Of a DNA stretch of 64,000 nucleotides, positions 12,206 to 23,886 are shown piece by piece; positions within the stretch are counted from its first letter, which is position 1; every line of letters begins with the position of its first letter. The notes below the pieces were generated by a model. The model did not search any database, was not told the origin of the DNA, and saw only the letters and a list, made by a program, of their open reading frames with translations. Made by a program: the position numbers and the translations under genes. The stretch lies in the NCBI RefSeq assembly GCF_036324505.1, contig NC_086352.1, positions 27,306,312 through 27,370,311 of the forward strand. Reading direction: 5' to 3'. Source of the DNA: Eleginops maclovinus. Taxonomy: Eukaryota; Chordata; Actinopteri; Perciformes; Eleginopidae.

Positions 12206-13365
12206 GGGATTCAGTCAGGGGCTGGAGAGGAGCAACTGTTAAGAGGGATAATGTCTGCAATAGGTTCTAAATAATCTCACAAGGTTGCTCATCTGTCATC
12301 ACGACGTCCTATCTCTCTGATATTACATCCAATTAGTTTCAGTTACAAGCAGAGCAGGGCAGCTGGCACGTGCAATCAATCAAACTGTCAATGACAAATT
12401 GTCACCCCTCCAGTCACTCAACAGATGATTTTGGAGCAGGAAACACCAGGTCTAATGATTGTCTCAATGTGGGCTAAAAATCTACCATTAGCTCTCCCTG
12501 AGAGCAAAGAAATGTGACATTATTCAAATCAATTCTACAACAAATGAGCATGGCAAGTGGTCAAAAAGGTACTGTTTATTAGCTTGTTTAAGAGAATACA
12601 GTAAAGCGGGCACCGACTGCAGCAATCTTGAGCCCTGGTTAGCACAGATGTTGTAGTCCTAATGAACAGGTTGGCAACCTAGGGAGGGCACGACCACAAT
12701 AACCTATACCATATGTTTGGCTCAATGGAGAGGAGAGACATTATATAAAACAATTATTTGATAAGATTGATTGACTGAGATAGACGCATAAAAACCTAAG
12801 TGTTTCAGCGTTAAGAGAATGGCTAAAAAACGATAGATCTATGTTATTGCCCCGATCCTTTTATGGCTGAAAGATTGCCTTAAACAAATGTGTTTTCTTC
12901 GAATAACGCCTGTTAGAAGACAAGAAGTGAACAAAACAGTTCAGTCTAGCAGAATGTCAAACATCCAAAGGGTTGCTTAAATAAAATCCATGAAAAGAAG
13001 GTCATTAAAGCAATTGCACTTTTTTTAAACTAGCAAATAAAATGTCATACTTCCAGAAAGGCAGGAGCTTCGTGTACTACTAATCAAGGATTGTGGACAC
13101 AACCAAATGAAGAGAGTACAGATGCTGCAACATTGCAGAAGAAGCCAGTTCAGGTGGTTAAGCACAGTTAAGGATGCCTCCTTTCCTGTGGAGGAATTCC
13201 ACTCTGGGTAGAGGGGGCAGACAAACGTTGCTGCTGGAGGCATAACGTATCCAAATGGGGTCCCCCAGGAGGAGGTAAAGGAAGTCGCAAAGGAAAAGGG
13301 GGACTGGGCTACTGCCTAGGCTAAGCCTGCTGTCACCTGGGGTATTGCCCCTCTCTCATTAACAC
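12206..13365. other. nav2 intron, no gene seen
   Basis: Unique-looking DNA without a supportable gene or RNA. Confidence 0.45.
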
Positions 13366-13500
13366 CACTGTGGCACCATTGAGCAAGGCACTTAACCCCA
13401 ACTGCTCCAGTGGGAGCTGCTCAGGGGCCAGAGAATCAGACTGTGGTTGTGCTGGAGATTCCAGGTGTGAATGTGATCAAGGAGTTCCTAATAAAGCAAA
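13366..13500. repeat. Old interspersed repeat fragment
   Basis: The phrase caccattgagcaaggcactt followed by aaccccaactgctcc is a segment I recall recurring in many fish genomes as part of a SINE or LINE tail. No intact ends are visible, so the family and limits are uncertain. Confidence 0.4.
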
Positions 13501-16500
13501 CATCTCCCCCTGGATATATCTTGTATGTGACGTGCACATGTCTATTGATTCAATAAACACTTAATATTAAACAAACAAAGCTCTTTTTCAGTTCAAGTTA
13601 AACAAGCCATGTGACCCATCATGTCTCATCTGACCATTCCAGAGTTGGAAGTCTCTATAGTCTGGCAGCAAGAAGAAAAGCTGAATGAAAGGTGTCCAGC
13701 AGTCCAGTCCATCTTGTGAAGGAAACAAACAAAGCCATGTAGGATTTTCCACTCATGTGTGCTAATTATGAAGCTGTTAGAGAATGACTGCAGCAGAGCA
13801 GTCAGCGGCACACGTTTCCACTGTAAACACCTCATTATCTTACAGAATCCCGACCAAGCATATCGGACGCTTCTTAATGAGCAGTCACTATTGACTAGAG
13901 AAAATAAATACTTAATTTTCAATGGTTCTGATTGAGCAATTAGTGTCATATTCCCTTTCATCCTCAAAGGGCTGAATCAATAATAGAGACCTAACAGAAG
14001 GCTCTCTCCCACCTTGAGAATGCCCTTGGTCATCTCCATCAGACGCTATTGGAAAAAGGGTCGAGATCTGCTATCAAACTCAGTCTTTTTTATATTTTAT
14101 ATTTTCAGTCAGGCATGATTGGCTGTGTGAGTTCTTTCTCAGCATTACAAAGTCTTGTTTAAGTTCTGACACTGTGGATAATAAAATAATGTGAGCACTG
14201 CTTACTCAAAAAACACACGCTGCTTTACAACATGACTAAGAGAAACACAAGGTCAGGTCAACACTGTCTGCCCTGGGTTTAACATTGGTGTTGTAAATCT
14301 GTACTGTATCCACAACAACTCAGTGTGAGGTCAGGATATAAATCAAACAGCAGCTCAATAAAAAATAATTCAGTGTTTCATTAGTGTGTGCTAAAAAAAA
14401 CATGCTGTATGGGAGGCAGGGATATGCCAACTGCCCAACATGCTGTTCAGGAACTGTAATCAAAGATCAGCTGACAGATCCTTTTATTTGACTGAGCTCC
14501 AGTACATTCAGCAGGCCGGTCTAGTCCTGGGGTTCACAGGCTTTTTACATTTCCTAAATACGTGGGCTGACAGAAATCTGTGATTTAGAGAAGACGAACT
14601 AACCCAAAAATGATGAAGATGATGTAGTGCTGTTGTCATGAAATACATTCTTTAGCAAATTAAAAAGGCAACCTCTTAAATGTACAACATGATGTTCATG
14701 AGGTTATCAAAATACCCTACTTTAATGTTGAAAGGAGAAAAGTTCTTGACTCCTGCATCTTTGTTCTTCCACTTAGATTTTGAATGTGATTGAATTTATA
14801 GTCATTAAAGTTTGTTTTCATTATGAAAGAAAGTCATTTCCATGCGGTATAACTCTTTAGGAACCAAATGATCACATCTTTCAACTTTTGACGCTGTTAT
14901 TCCATGGATACAGAAGAATATACCAACTGTCACAAAAAAGAAATGACCCCGACTCCTCGGTTTAATGATTTATTCTGTGTTGGTGACGACTTCTAATGCG
15001 TTCTGAAAAGGTTACATCCAATGTGATACTCATCTTTCAATTGGAGCTAAAAGAAGGTACATAGTGTACATCCGTTATCTTTTGTTGTCTCCGGCTGGAC
15101 AATTCCTTACACTGAAATTCCAATCTCGTGGAATCCTAGTTCAATGAATATCAAATGACTACAGATTGGCATTTTTCTGGACGTCGCAGCGTCTGCTCTA
15201 TCAAACACTGAGCCCACATTCACCGCGATACAACACATTTCTGATGATCCTCAAAGGCTCTCGGCTCTCACACGTAGTTCCATGATTGTTACTCAATGAA
15301 CATTAATATATAGAACTGGCGACATGTGAGGAGTAAATCTACAAAGGGAACAAAATCCAATTATGTCCAACTGCGGCGACTATCACATATAGGATCTTGA
15401 ACTCACGCAGCCAAGGGAACTGTTGAGGGACACTGAACCGTGCTGCATGGGTGGCTGAGGTAATTCTCCAACAATAGAAGACCCGTGTGTCCACATTACT
15501 ACCTCAATGCTTCCAATTTATTTAAGTCATCTGATGTCCATTAAGAGGGAAGGTGAGTGTGTGAGTGTTGGCTCAGTCTGGCACAACCTCTCTTCCCCAG
15601 AGTGCGGCGAGCGTCTGGCCTCGTCTGGTCTCCGGTTGATGAATGCCACCACGTTTGCAGGTGCAACTGAGGATTCAAATTAAATCTAGACATGTCACCG
15701 CTGATAACTCGTCGAGCATGCAAAGGGCAAAAACTCCCTTCACAAACTCTATCAGCGTTGGTTACCGTAGTAGTAACGAAAAAAAATGAAAAGACTGTTT
15801 GGGATTTCATAATAAATTGAGTTTAATACTGAATTCAAACATTAGGCATGAATCCTTAAAGTCCATTTGCTGCTCAGTGTGTCACTTAGTGTTGAGAGAG
15901 AACAGCTCTACAGTCTGGAAAATTGGAAAACAGCAGCTGGGGCTTTGGCCACATCAATTAATATTCATGTTCAACATAATCCCAAGTGACTAATTTAACA
16001 CACCTGATCAAATCAATTATTTACGGGAGGAGGATCGGGAAGAAAAAAAGAAACGAGAAAAAGGAATCAACCTTATTACAAAATCTGATCTCTGGCATGC
16101 CTACAGTACAGCAAAGGGAGTAAAGTCCAATACATCCCATCAAAACAGAACAAGACTTAGCAGTGACCAAACTCCATCATGCATACTGTGACCTTGTAAG
16201 CCTCAACAGCTGTCCACACTACAGCTGAGCTAGAGCCCTGACCTTATGACCCCATGTTACCAACCCAGAGGATTTGGGGATCCCTATGTTTTGCTACCTT
16301 AGCTCTAAAATTCACAGTAAATAGAGCAATTAATGTAGCATGGAAGTGACATTGTAATCAGCGTTAGCGGGTGAATCAGCGCAGAGGAAATAGAGTTCGC
16401 CCCTGAATTCAAATGAAGACTAATGTGCTCTGAATCAACAGAGAAACGTATAAAGCCTGTTCGATGTGCCTCTGTGCCAGTCTATGACAACAGCACAATG

Positions 16501-17343
16501 TGTTGAGTGATTAGAAACATTGTATTTTCCAAGTGTGCTCATTCAGAACTGCTGCAAAACAGGATGTCAGGTTTATGAATGTACCTGAAGGGTTCACACT
16601 CCCAAAGAGCTGTCATTTTTTATCCAATTTACAACCATGTATTCCTTCATCTGAAGTTAAAACCATGAAAACAAAAGTGGGGAACAAGAGAAATCAAGTT
16701 TGCATAGAATAAAAGCACTACATCAACATCATGTGGAAAATGCAGAGCGAAGCTGAAACAGGGAGAATGAGTCACGGTATCAAGTACCCCATCAATCTCA
16801 ACACAGACTACTGAAGTAATTCTACACAACCACAAAGCATCAAAGAACACTTCACAGATGCCTTAAAGCTTTCTCTGATGCTCTGACTATGAATCAATAC
16901 AGTTATGCATCCTTTGACACCAAGGTTGGTTCTCCTAATGAAGGTCAGACTAGGTCACAATGTAATGTCATCCAAGACTTTGAGAAATTACTTGCTTTTC
17001 TTTTTGCAATGTGACAAATTGTTTCAATCTTTTCTTGTGGACCATTCAGGATCTATAAATACAACTTCAAAGATTTTGGTCAGTCAGGATATTTTTTAAA
17101 CCATCAGAAACGTATTTATATGTACCAGGAAAGATCCACTTTTCATCAAGTTAAGTAGAATCAGTTTTGTTTTACTTATTCGATGTCAAATGCTTACTCG
17201 ATCTCAAATGCACCAACCATCTATCCTCACCTGTCAAAAACTTTCATCCAAAAAATGCTTGTCCACTTGCTCAGCCTCACCAGAGTGGTACCAATCCCAC
17301 AGCAGTGAGCAGATTTGGTAGAAAAACAGGATCATTCACTTAC
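13501..17343. other. nav2 intron, no gene seen
   Basis: Intronic DNA without a supportable coding exon. I looked on the minus strand for the calponin-homology exon that should follow the nav2 first exon (expected to encode YTDWANHYLAK or similar) and did not find it, so the intron runs off the left edge of the window. Confidence 0.5.
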
Positions 17344-17424
17344 CCTTTTCTGGTCCTCCAAACCGTGCTGCACAGGCTTCCTCCTCTGGTGCTGTTGTGG
17401 ACTAGCCTCTGCTCCTGCCTCCAT
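17344..17424 (-). CDS. nav2: Neuron navigator 2, short-isoform first coding exon
   Basis: On the minus strand, ATG at 17,424-17,422 opens 27 codons that end exactly at a consensus donor (AGG then GTAAGT, complement at 17,338-17,343), phase 0. The end of the peptide, RKPVQHGLEDQKR, closely matches the alternative N-terminus of mammalian NAV2 (RKPVIHGLEDQKR, from memory), which also joins in phase 0 to the calponin-homology exon. NAV2 is a large microtubule-plus-end and actin-linked protein with an AAA+ domain, involved in neurite outgrowth and induced by retinoic acid. Only this exon is in the window; the rest lies to the left. The position and orientation next to e2f8 match human 11p15, which supports the call. 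A possible acceptor (AG before 17,442) would make the exon's 5' edge 17,442. Confidence 0.82.
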
Positions 17425-17442
17425 CTTCCCATAAGTGAGTGA
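17425..17442 (-). other. nav2: nav2 5' UTR part of first coding exon (tentative)
   Basis: An AG just upstream (CCTGAACAG on the minus strand) may be the acceptor. The polypyrimidine tract is weak, so the exon could instead extend further upstream as a transcription start. Confidence 0.3.
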
Positions 17443-17942
17443 CTGTTCAGGCTCTCCACACAGATAAAATATCCAACAGGCTTCTTAGGGAACAAAGGGA
17501 AATACCTGCTCAAAGTATTCAAGTCCCTTTCCCAGTTGGTTCCCAGTTGTCGTCAATCCAGAAAAATAGGGGAAAAAAGTCTGTCCATCAACTTTGCTTC
17601 CTTAAAAAGAGGACACCCAATCTCTGGGAGGATCCAACCTCAGCTGCACTCCTTCTCTCAGTCATATTGTTTCTTGATGGTTTCTCTTTCTTGGTCCCGA
17701 GGGGCTGGCCTGATGGTGCATCAGGGCAGAGAACCAGAACCTGAGATAACCAGAATGGATCTCTCTCCCAAAACCATCACTGCTGCCATGGAGATCTGAT
17801 GTTGTTGGAAGATGTGATCATCATGATTCTCTCCATGCCCGAGATTAGATCTGTCTGCCACTGGGGGAGAAAAGGTGGGCAGGTTTCAGTTTCAATGCAG
17901 CAAAAAGAGTTCAGTTTTCCAGCAGTCTAACAATATAGGGTG

Positions 17943-17958
17943 AAAAAAAAAAAAAAAA
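17943..17958. repeat. Poly(A) homopolymer
   Basis: About 16 consecutive A residues, with no adjacent retroposon body that I can recognise. Confidence 0.8.
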
Positions 17959-18872
17959 CAGAAACAATGTCCAGAGGATGAAGGTTTGTAAAGACTGGTG
18001 TCACTCAAAGCTCAAAGATCAATTGTTGTATCTTGACAGCAAACAGGTGCTTTTGTTTAAGAAGAAAACAGGGGTTAATTGAAGCATTGGCGTCAATAAG
18101 ACACATTCAGTTTCATACAGCCATCCCAAATGCAGGCACAGAGACTACACTTCATTTCTGACATCTTCCTCTCTTACCTTCCCGTCAGGCACTTTCACTT
18201 GTACGGATCACTGTAAATATTGTATTATCTCATCTGACACTGACATACACCCATCTCTGCTCTGGTATTGTTAATTTAAACTAACAATCTTTGTTTTCTA
18301 TGTGGAACGAATCTGCTCAAATCATCAGTGTTTTAATCAGGATTTAAAATCCATTTAGTCACTCCATGAACCAGATGTGATATATGTTCATTATTTAAAG
18401 TTATTCCTGACTTGCAAAGACGGTCTGTCCAAGTGCTGTGAGGTACAAGTTGAATTGATTGCATGTAGTATCCTATTGACGAAATGACCGCCAGCTAATT
18501 GCTGCAGGTGTGCACCGTGACCAACATTTCACACTAAACACTATAGATAACTTTTTGCCTGATCACAAACTTGGCATCTGCTACGCAGTTGTAAATTGTA
18601 TCAAACACGGTTACTCAACATGCATTTGACAACAGACATACATTTAGCTGGAGTTAAAAACCAGGGGAAATGTTGCTTGCCGAAGGTTTCAGCTACTGCA
18701 GCATCCCTACAGCAGAGTCTGCGAGCCAGCATAGGCTGCTGCGCTGAGCTTTCTGGAAACTGTGTTGTCTAAATTCAAGAACAACAAAAAAACTGCAAGG
18801 AGAAATAGACACTAGAGAGGAGTATCTGTGTGGTCAGAAATGATGCTCACCCCGTACTTCTCTGTTCCTCAC

Positions 18873-19000
18873 CTTCCCGGTGGAGATGGTCCCTGCTTCG
18901 TGCACAGTGCTGTCCGTTCCTCTGCCTGCGAGGAGCCGAGCAGCCAGCTGCTGCATTCACGTGCTGTAGGACATATCGGGTTGTCACTTGTCAATTCACG
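18873..19000 (-). other. Candidate nav2 5' UTR exon (tentative)
   Basis: On the minus strand a GC-richer stretch ends CCGGGAAG followed by a consensus donor GTGAGG (complement at 18,867-18,872). It lies upstream of the nav2 first coding exon in the direction of transcription and is more GC-rich than its surroundings. No transcript evidence is available, and the right edge is a guess. Confidence 0.3.
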
Positions 19001-19769
19001 TTTTCTTGCAATACAACGACTTTACCCCATTTATCCCTTTTTGTGACTTGCGTTGTTTTTACCTTATGGTCTCGTTTAATGAGGCTATTTTAGAGCTTTG
19101 TATTTTGTAAAGCATTTCGTGATGTATTTGAAACGAGATGCAGAAACACAAGTTGTCATTATTATTCTAGAAAAAGGATGTGATCGGTTCCTTCTAAAGG
19201 CAGAGGTATAAAGCACTTAGAGATGTACACGTCCTTTAATTATAAAACATGAGAAAATCCATTGATAGATATTGTTTTGTATCCATCTGTATACAATGCA
19301 GTAGCCTATGGATGAACACAAGGTGCAAATGAACAAATAAAAAGCTGTACAGATCAAGATACATGATCAGGTACAACCATGTACAGTAATGCTATGACAA
19401 ACTTATAGTGCAATAATTGAATATCACAAAAAGACTTCGGTAAATATAAAAAGGCATAGTGTGACACAATGTAAATAGCTGTGCAATAAACAAAAGTAAA
19501 AACAGTTTTATGTAACTTTATATTTAATTAGAAAGGAGATGTAGGCTATAAGCAATACATTATTCTTATTCAAAACAGACTTGTTTTAACCAACATACAT
19601 ATTCCTTTGCCCGGGCCAGATGTTTAAGCCATTGTGGTACAATAAATATTAATTCTTGATATTAGGCAAAAAGAATGTCTGTCTTTATCAAAACCCAAAA
19701 ATACGCTGTACTCACCCAGTCCGAGTGGGTGGTGTGATTTACGAGGAGTAACTGAAGGCAGCATCAGGG

Positions 19770-19796
19770 TCTCTCTCTCTCTCTCTCTCTCTCTCA
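19770..19796. repeat. (TC)n microsatellite
   Basis: About 13 uninterrupted tc units directly before CRE-like and X-box-like motifs. Confidence 0.9.
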
Positions 19797-19799
19797 ACA

Positions 19800-19870
19800 T
19801 TACGTCACTGGCTTCTTCAGACTCAGCTCTCCCAGCATCCTTGAAGGCGCCCGTCGGTTTCCATGGTGAC
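19800..19870. promoter_or_regulatory. CRE-like and RFX X-box-like motifs
   Basis: ttacgtca (19,800-19,807) matches a CRE-type site. gtttccatggtgac (19,857-19,870) is close to the palindromic RFX X-box GTTGCCATGGCAAC. The cluster sits between the divergent nav2 and e2f8 genes and could be part of a nav2 promoter or enhancer. This is motif inference only. Confidence 0.3.
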
Positions 19871-21900
19871 TACCCGTCAGCAGGGATATACCGCCATCTT
19901 GTGGCGAGAAGACATATTTCACTTTTAAACAAGCCACTACAGCACTTTCAATCAATTACATTGCGATTATTCATCAAGGCCCTCGCTAAACTACCTAAAG
20001 TAATGATTGTCCAATTCACACTGAGATCCCATTAAGCTGTAACATGCTTTGATTCATTTGGGTTCAACAATTAAAAATGAATTTGATTTAATTTATTTCC
20101 CATCTAAAAAGGCATGTTCAGATTTGATTGATTGTTTAATGGGAAGCAGTCTGTTTCTGCAAAAACAGCATGAGGAAAAGAGATTTATTTAGATCTGAAG
20201 ACAATAAATTGATTGGCAAAAAAAAACAAAAATGCAAACTACATTTATAGATAAATCATTTCAGTAATTCTTTTAGTAAAAATGCAATAAATGGAATGGT
20301 TCCAGCCCCTTCCGAGAAAGGATTTAAAACATTGTGGAGCCATGCTGCCACAATGCACACACATTTTCTGCCAAAAGACCATTTACCAACCAACATTTTT
20401 AAAGGACGTAGCCCCAACTATTTTGATGGATATAATTTATAAACAGGTCACATTACTAGTGCAATGGCCAAATATCCTTGGCATGTAGTTAACCTTTTGG
20501 GGGAAGCTGGGGATGGGTTTCCGTGCTTATTCAGCTTTAAATAAGCACCCCTCCATTTTCTCATGATTGTGTTGCTACAAAAATGTTTCCTGCAAGCTGC
20601 CAATCATCTTTACGGAAACTACTCAGTAATCTAATGAAATTAACTCGACTTTACTGCAAATAGAAATTCAACACTCTAAGCCAGAAATTGTGTAATTGTA
20701 GAAGTTGGTTTTTTATGCAGAACAAAAAAAGTTATCTGTTTTCAATATCTCCTCAAATAAAACACAATTACAATGTCTTGTTTTTCAATTATCTTTTATT
20801 ATGAAAAATAGCAGTTTTACATTGTATTTACATTTGTTACAAAACAAAATAAAGCAAATCCCTTGCATTCAAAAATACATGTGCAATACTCCATTGAGAA
20901 AAGTCCTTTTTTCTCAACAAAAAGAGAATAAATCAACCTCCTTCAGAAATGGAATTCCAGTTTGTCCGTGGATATGAAGGTACTTCCCTGCACAACGTAT
21001 TTTAAGAACAGCTCAATGTCTCTTACAACTGTTCTTTTAAAGACACTCCACACTGCAGGTATACTCCCCTCGAAATGGGCCCTGTTCCTCCTTATCTTGA
21101 CCACTGCCTAGCTTTGTTTTAATTACATTGTCCATGGAGAGAAAAAGTGTATGTATCTCCAAGATTACCAGTTGTGCAACTATAGGCCCAAAAGGCCAGG
21201 TGCATATTTACATTATATGAGCTGAAAATCAAAAGATGGCAAGTAGTCCAGATGCCAAATGAACCATACTTTAATCTTTCACAGCGTTTAAGTGTAGACA
21301 GAGCACAGAACCTGATATAGAAATCATAAGCCAAGTAATGTATGTGTTTATTAGGTGTAATGTCTAAGATCCTGTTGGTATGCATACATTGAATTACTTG
21401 TTGCACATCTGCCATTTGGTCAGCTGGGAACAAAGCCAATGGTCACTCTGTGGAGACAACAGGTAGTTTAAAAATGTTCACCATGTTAATTAATTACTGT
21501 AAAACAAGATTTTTGTATTTCCTTTTTTTATTTATAATCATGTTATGTATAAATTAAAAAAATAAATCTAAACATTGGATAAATCCCGTTTAAAAATGCT
21601 GGTATAATTGTGTTGGTATAAATTCCAAGATAATTTTGTATCACTCCAGAAATCCAAAAATACTGTCAACAGCCATACAATAAATACAACTGTGCCAATA
21701 CGAATAAATGCTTTATAAATACAGCTTTTTTGGATGAATAATTAGACCCTTTTAAAGTTATACTAAAATAAGAAATAATTGCAAGACGCTACACTACAGG
21801 TATAAATACAGTTAACACGTGAACTAATTGATACGCCTATCACAGGACATTTAATGAATGCTATAAATCTTTGTGTTGCATATTTTCAGTTTTTGGGGAT
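19871..21900. other. nav2-e2f8 intergenic DNA, no gene seen
   Basis: AT-rich DNA with short unrecognisable open frames. No RNA gene is evident. Confidence 0.5.
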
Positions 21901-21904
21901 ATTA

Positions 21905-21965
21905 GATTATATTACATTACAGTTAATTTAGCTGAGACTTTTATCCAAAGCAATTTACAATATTT
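21905..21965. repeat. LINE/SINE tail fragment
   Basis: ttagctgagacttttatcc followed by aaagcaatttacaat is the reverse complement of a tail widely shared by fish SINEs and LINEs (ATTG-rich end followed by GGATAAAAG, recalled from memory). Only the tail remains. Confidence 0.45.
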
Positions 21966-22039
21966 GAACAAGGCATTATTTGCTACACACTGCAGATTAG
22001 AGCTACGTATGCTGTGTTTCGTCACTGCTCCGCCGCTCT

Positions 22040-22090
22040 GCCACAGGCGGAAGTGCGTGATCTGACGTCAACGCGCATGCTCGTCTCTGG
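22040..22090. promoter_or_regulatory. CpG-rich promoter with ETS, CRE and NRF1-like sites
   Basis: Within about 35 bp lie cggaagtg (ETS, 22,048-22,055), a perfect CRE tgacgtca (22,063-22,070) and gcgcatgc (NRF1-like, 22,073-22,080). No TATA box is nearby. This is a housekeeping, possibly bidirectional, promoter type and sits about 300 bp before a non-coding exon that ends at a consensus donor (22,389). It is the most likely e2f8 promoter. Motif-based inference. Confidence 0.5.
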
Positions 22091-22159
22091 GGGTGGGGGG
22101 GCAAATCCTTATGGTCACCAAAACTTTTCACATCTGTAGTAAAGTTGACCAAGAGGCTA

Positions 22160-22388
22160 CTGCCTACTAGCAGGGGGGAAAGAAAACGAAGAGCTGAGCA
22201 CATTTTGTACTATTCCACTTTGGGTGTTTTTTATTAGTTAAGTTTGAGCGAAAACGTATGGAGTTGTGTTAAAATCCACATTAGGAACCGGATTTATCTT
22301 TTGGAACACTCTACTGATATCCACACATTAACCTTACGACAGAAGATGGGACGTTTCCTCTGAGCAAGGCTTTTTTCATGAATTAGGG
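22160..22388 (+). other. e2f8: Probable e2f8 5' non-coding exon
   Basis: The stretch ends aattagg-g then gtaagt (donor at 22,389). ATGs within it are followed quickly by stops (ATGGGACGTTTCCTCTGA near 22,346), so it appears non-coding. The 5' edge is approximate. Confidence 0.4.
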
Positions 22389-22819
22389 GTAAGTCTAACA
22401 GCACAATGTGCGTTTGATGTTGTTAACGTGTGGACGTTTTTCAAGGACGTTTTATTTATCCAATGCTTTAGTTTAGCTGTGGCTAGGTTAAGTTGCCGCC
22501 TCCTCTTTACAAGCTGCCTCACATGATAGGCATGTGAGCGAATCGTGCTGGTGTGTGTTTTAAAACAAAGCCCTGAATGGATGAAACTTTTGGGTATTCC
22601 GGTTTTACAGCGTTTTCTTAATGTTTAGCTATAAGGATATTCAGACGGCGAGCGTTCGCCGGCTACATGACACAAACAGTATCTTACGTGGGGGTAACCT
22701 TACGCTGTTTAAACAAGTCAACATGTAAATGCACATTTAGTTATGGTAAGGAATCAGACTTTGGCCAATGAGGTATCACATTTTAAAGCGAGCCGCCGCT
22801 GATACCTTCCAGACGTTCC

Positions 22820-22990
22820 GCGCCAAGGATTTCAAAAACAGTTTACCTGCGCGGGACAGTCATCCACTTCCTCTACGCTGCCTTTCGCGGCGCTCCCATT
22901 GGCTGCTTTCAGCAAAAAGGGCGGCACCTCTGCGTCCGTTGGGCCCTGCGATTCGATGGAATGCACGTCAGTTACCGCCAATATAAATCT
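22820..22990. promoter_or_regulatory. Second candidate e2f8 promoter: E2F-like, CCAAT and TATA-like sites
   Basis: gcgccaa (22,820-22,826) and tttcgcgg (22,883-22,890) resemble E2F sites, inverted CCAAT attgg is at 22,898-22,902, and a direct ccaat (22,978-22,982) runs into atataaat. A consensus donor gtaagt at 23,281 could end a first exon starting near 23,010. E2F/CCAAT pairs are typical of cell-cycle promoters, and E2F-family genes are known to be regulated by E2Fs. Use of this promoter is inference. Confidence 0.4.
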
Positions 22991-23569
22991 GGTGTTTTGA
23001 TTATATTTAAACAGACTTATATTGTTGATACCAGGGAATGAACTGAGGAAATCTAATTTATTCACCGGTTCATTGTTTAGCTCTATTTACTCCCTCTGCT
23101 TTATACATGTGGGTACACGACAAATATATTTATGCGAAAAAGCGGTTAGGATGTCCTTCAGAAAATTTGCAGAAACTTCAATAGCAGAATTGTTAACGTA
23201 TTAATGTTAGTTGGCTAAATGAATCAGAGTTAATACGGCTGAACATCATTATAATTTGAACCTATATCCAAAACTTAAGGGTAAGTTATCCGTTTTTTAA
23301 AAAGGTATGTTATCACAATTGCATCCTTTTATTCAATACCTAGTTTACGGTAACTAACACAATACTTAAATTATTATGTTAAGGTGGAAATGTGTAAGTA
23401 TGGCGCTTGAATCTCAAACCTTGACCCAGAAAGCTCATTCCGCACTTTTGCACAATAACTTCGACCTGCGCTCTCTTTCTGCACACATACATGTGTATAT
23501 TTTTAACAATACTAAGTTACTTATCTGTATATATAATTTTTTTGAATTTTGAATTTAAATTTGTGTTTC

Positions 23570-23670
23570 GTATCCCTGTGTGAACCTATACTGTTTTTCC
23601 TTTTCTCTGTTGCTGCATTAACACTTTAATTTCCCCACGGGGATTAATAAAGGTACATCTTATCTTATTC
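23570..23670. repeat. LINE 3' tail fragment in e2f8 intron 1
   Basis: tttccccacggggattaata followed by aaggtacatcttatcttatt matches a common fish LINE 3' end with a terminal short repeat. No reverse-transcriptase remnant is present. Confidence 0.5.
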
Positions 23671-23797
23671 AAAGGTCAGTGAGTGCATAGGAATCTGAGT
23701 GTGTCTCATATCATTTGGTTCTTTTTATGTTATCAATAGGCAATGGATGAATTTGTATCTTAATCATTATCTTTGATTTCTGTTTTTGCTGACTAGG

Positions 23798-23812
23798 ATG
23801 AAGATTTTGTAG
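23798..23812 (+). promoter_or_regulatory. Out-of-frame upstream ATG (four-codon uORF) in e2f8
   Basis: The first ATG in the first coding exon of e2f8 opens atg aag att ttg tag, out of frame with the protein. If the preceding exon is non-coding, this uORF would precede the main start at 23,887 and could lower translation. If an upstream coding exon exists, it is irrelevant. Confidence 0.35.
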
Positions 23813-23886
23813 CATCAAAGGTTACAATAAATACTCAGAAGAAATCATTTGGTCAGTGTGCAATCTCTGTGGTCAACCAGCTGACC

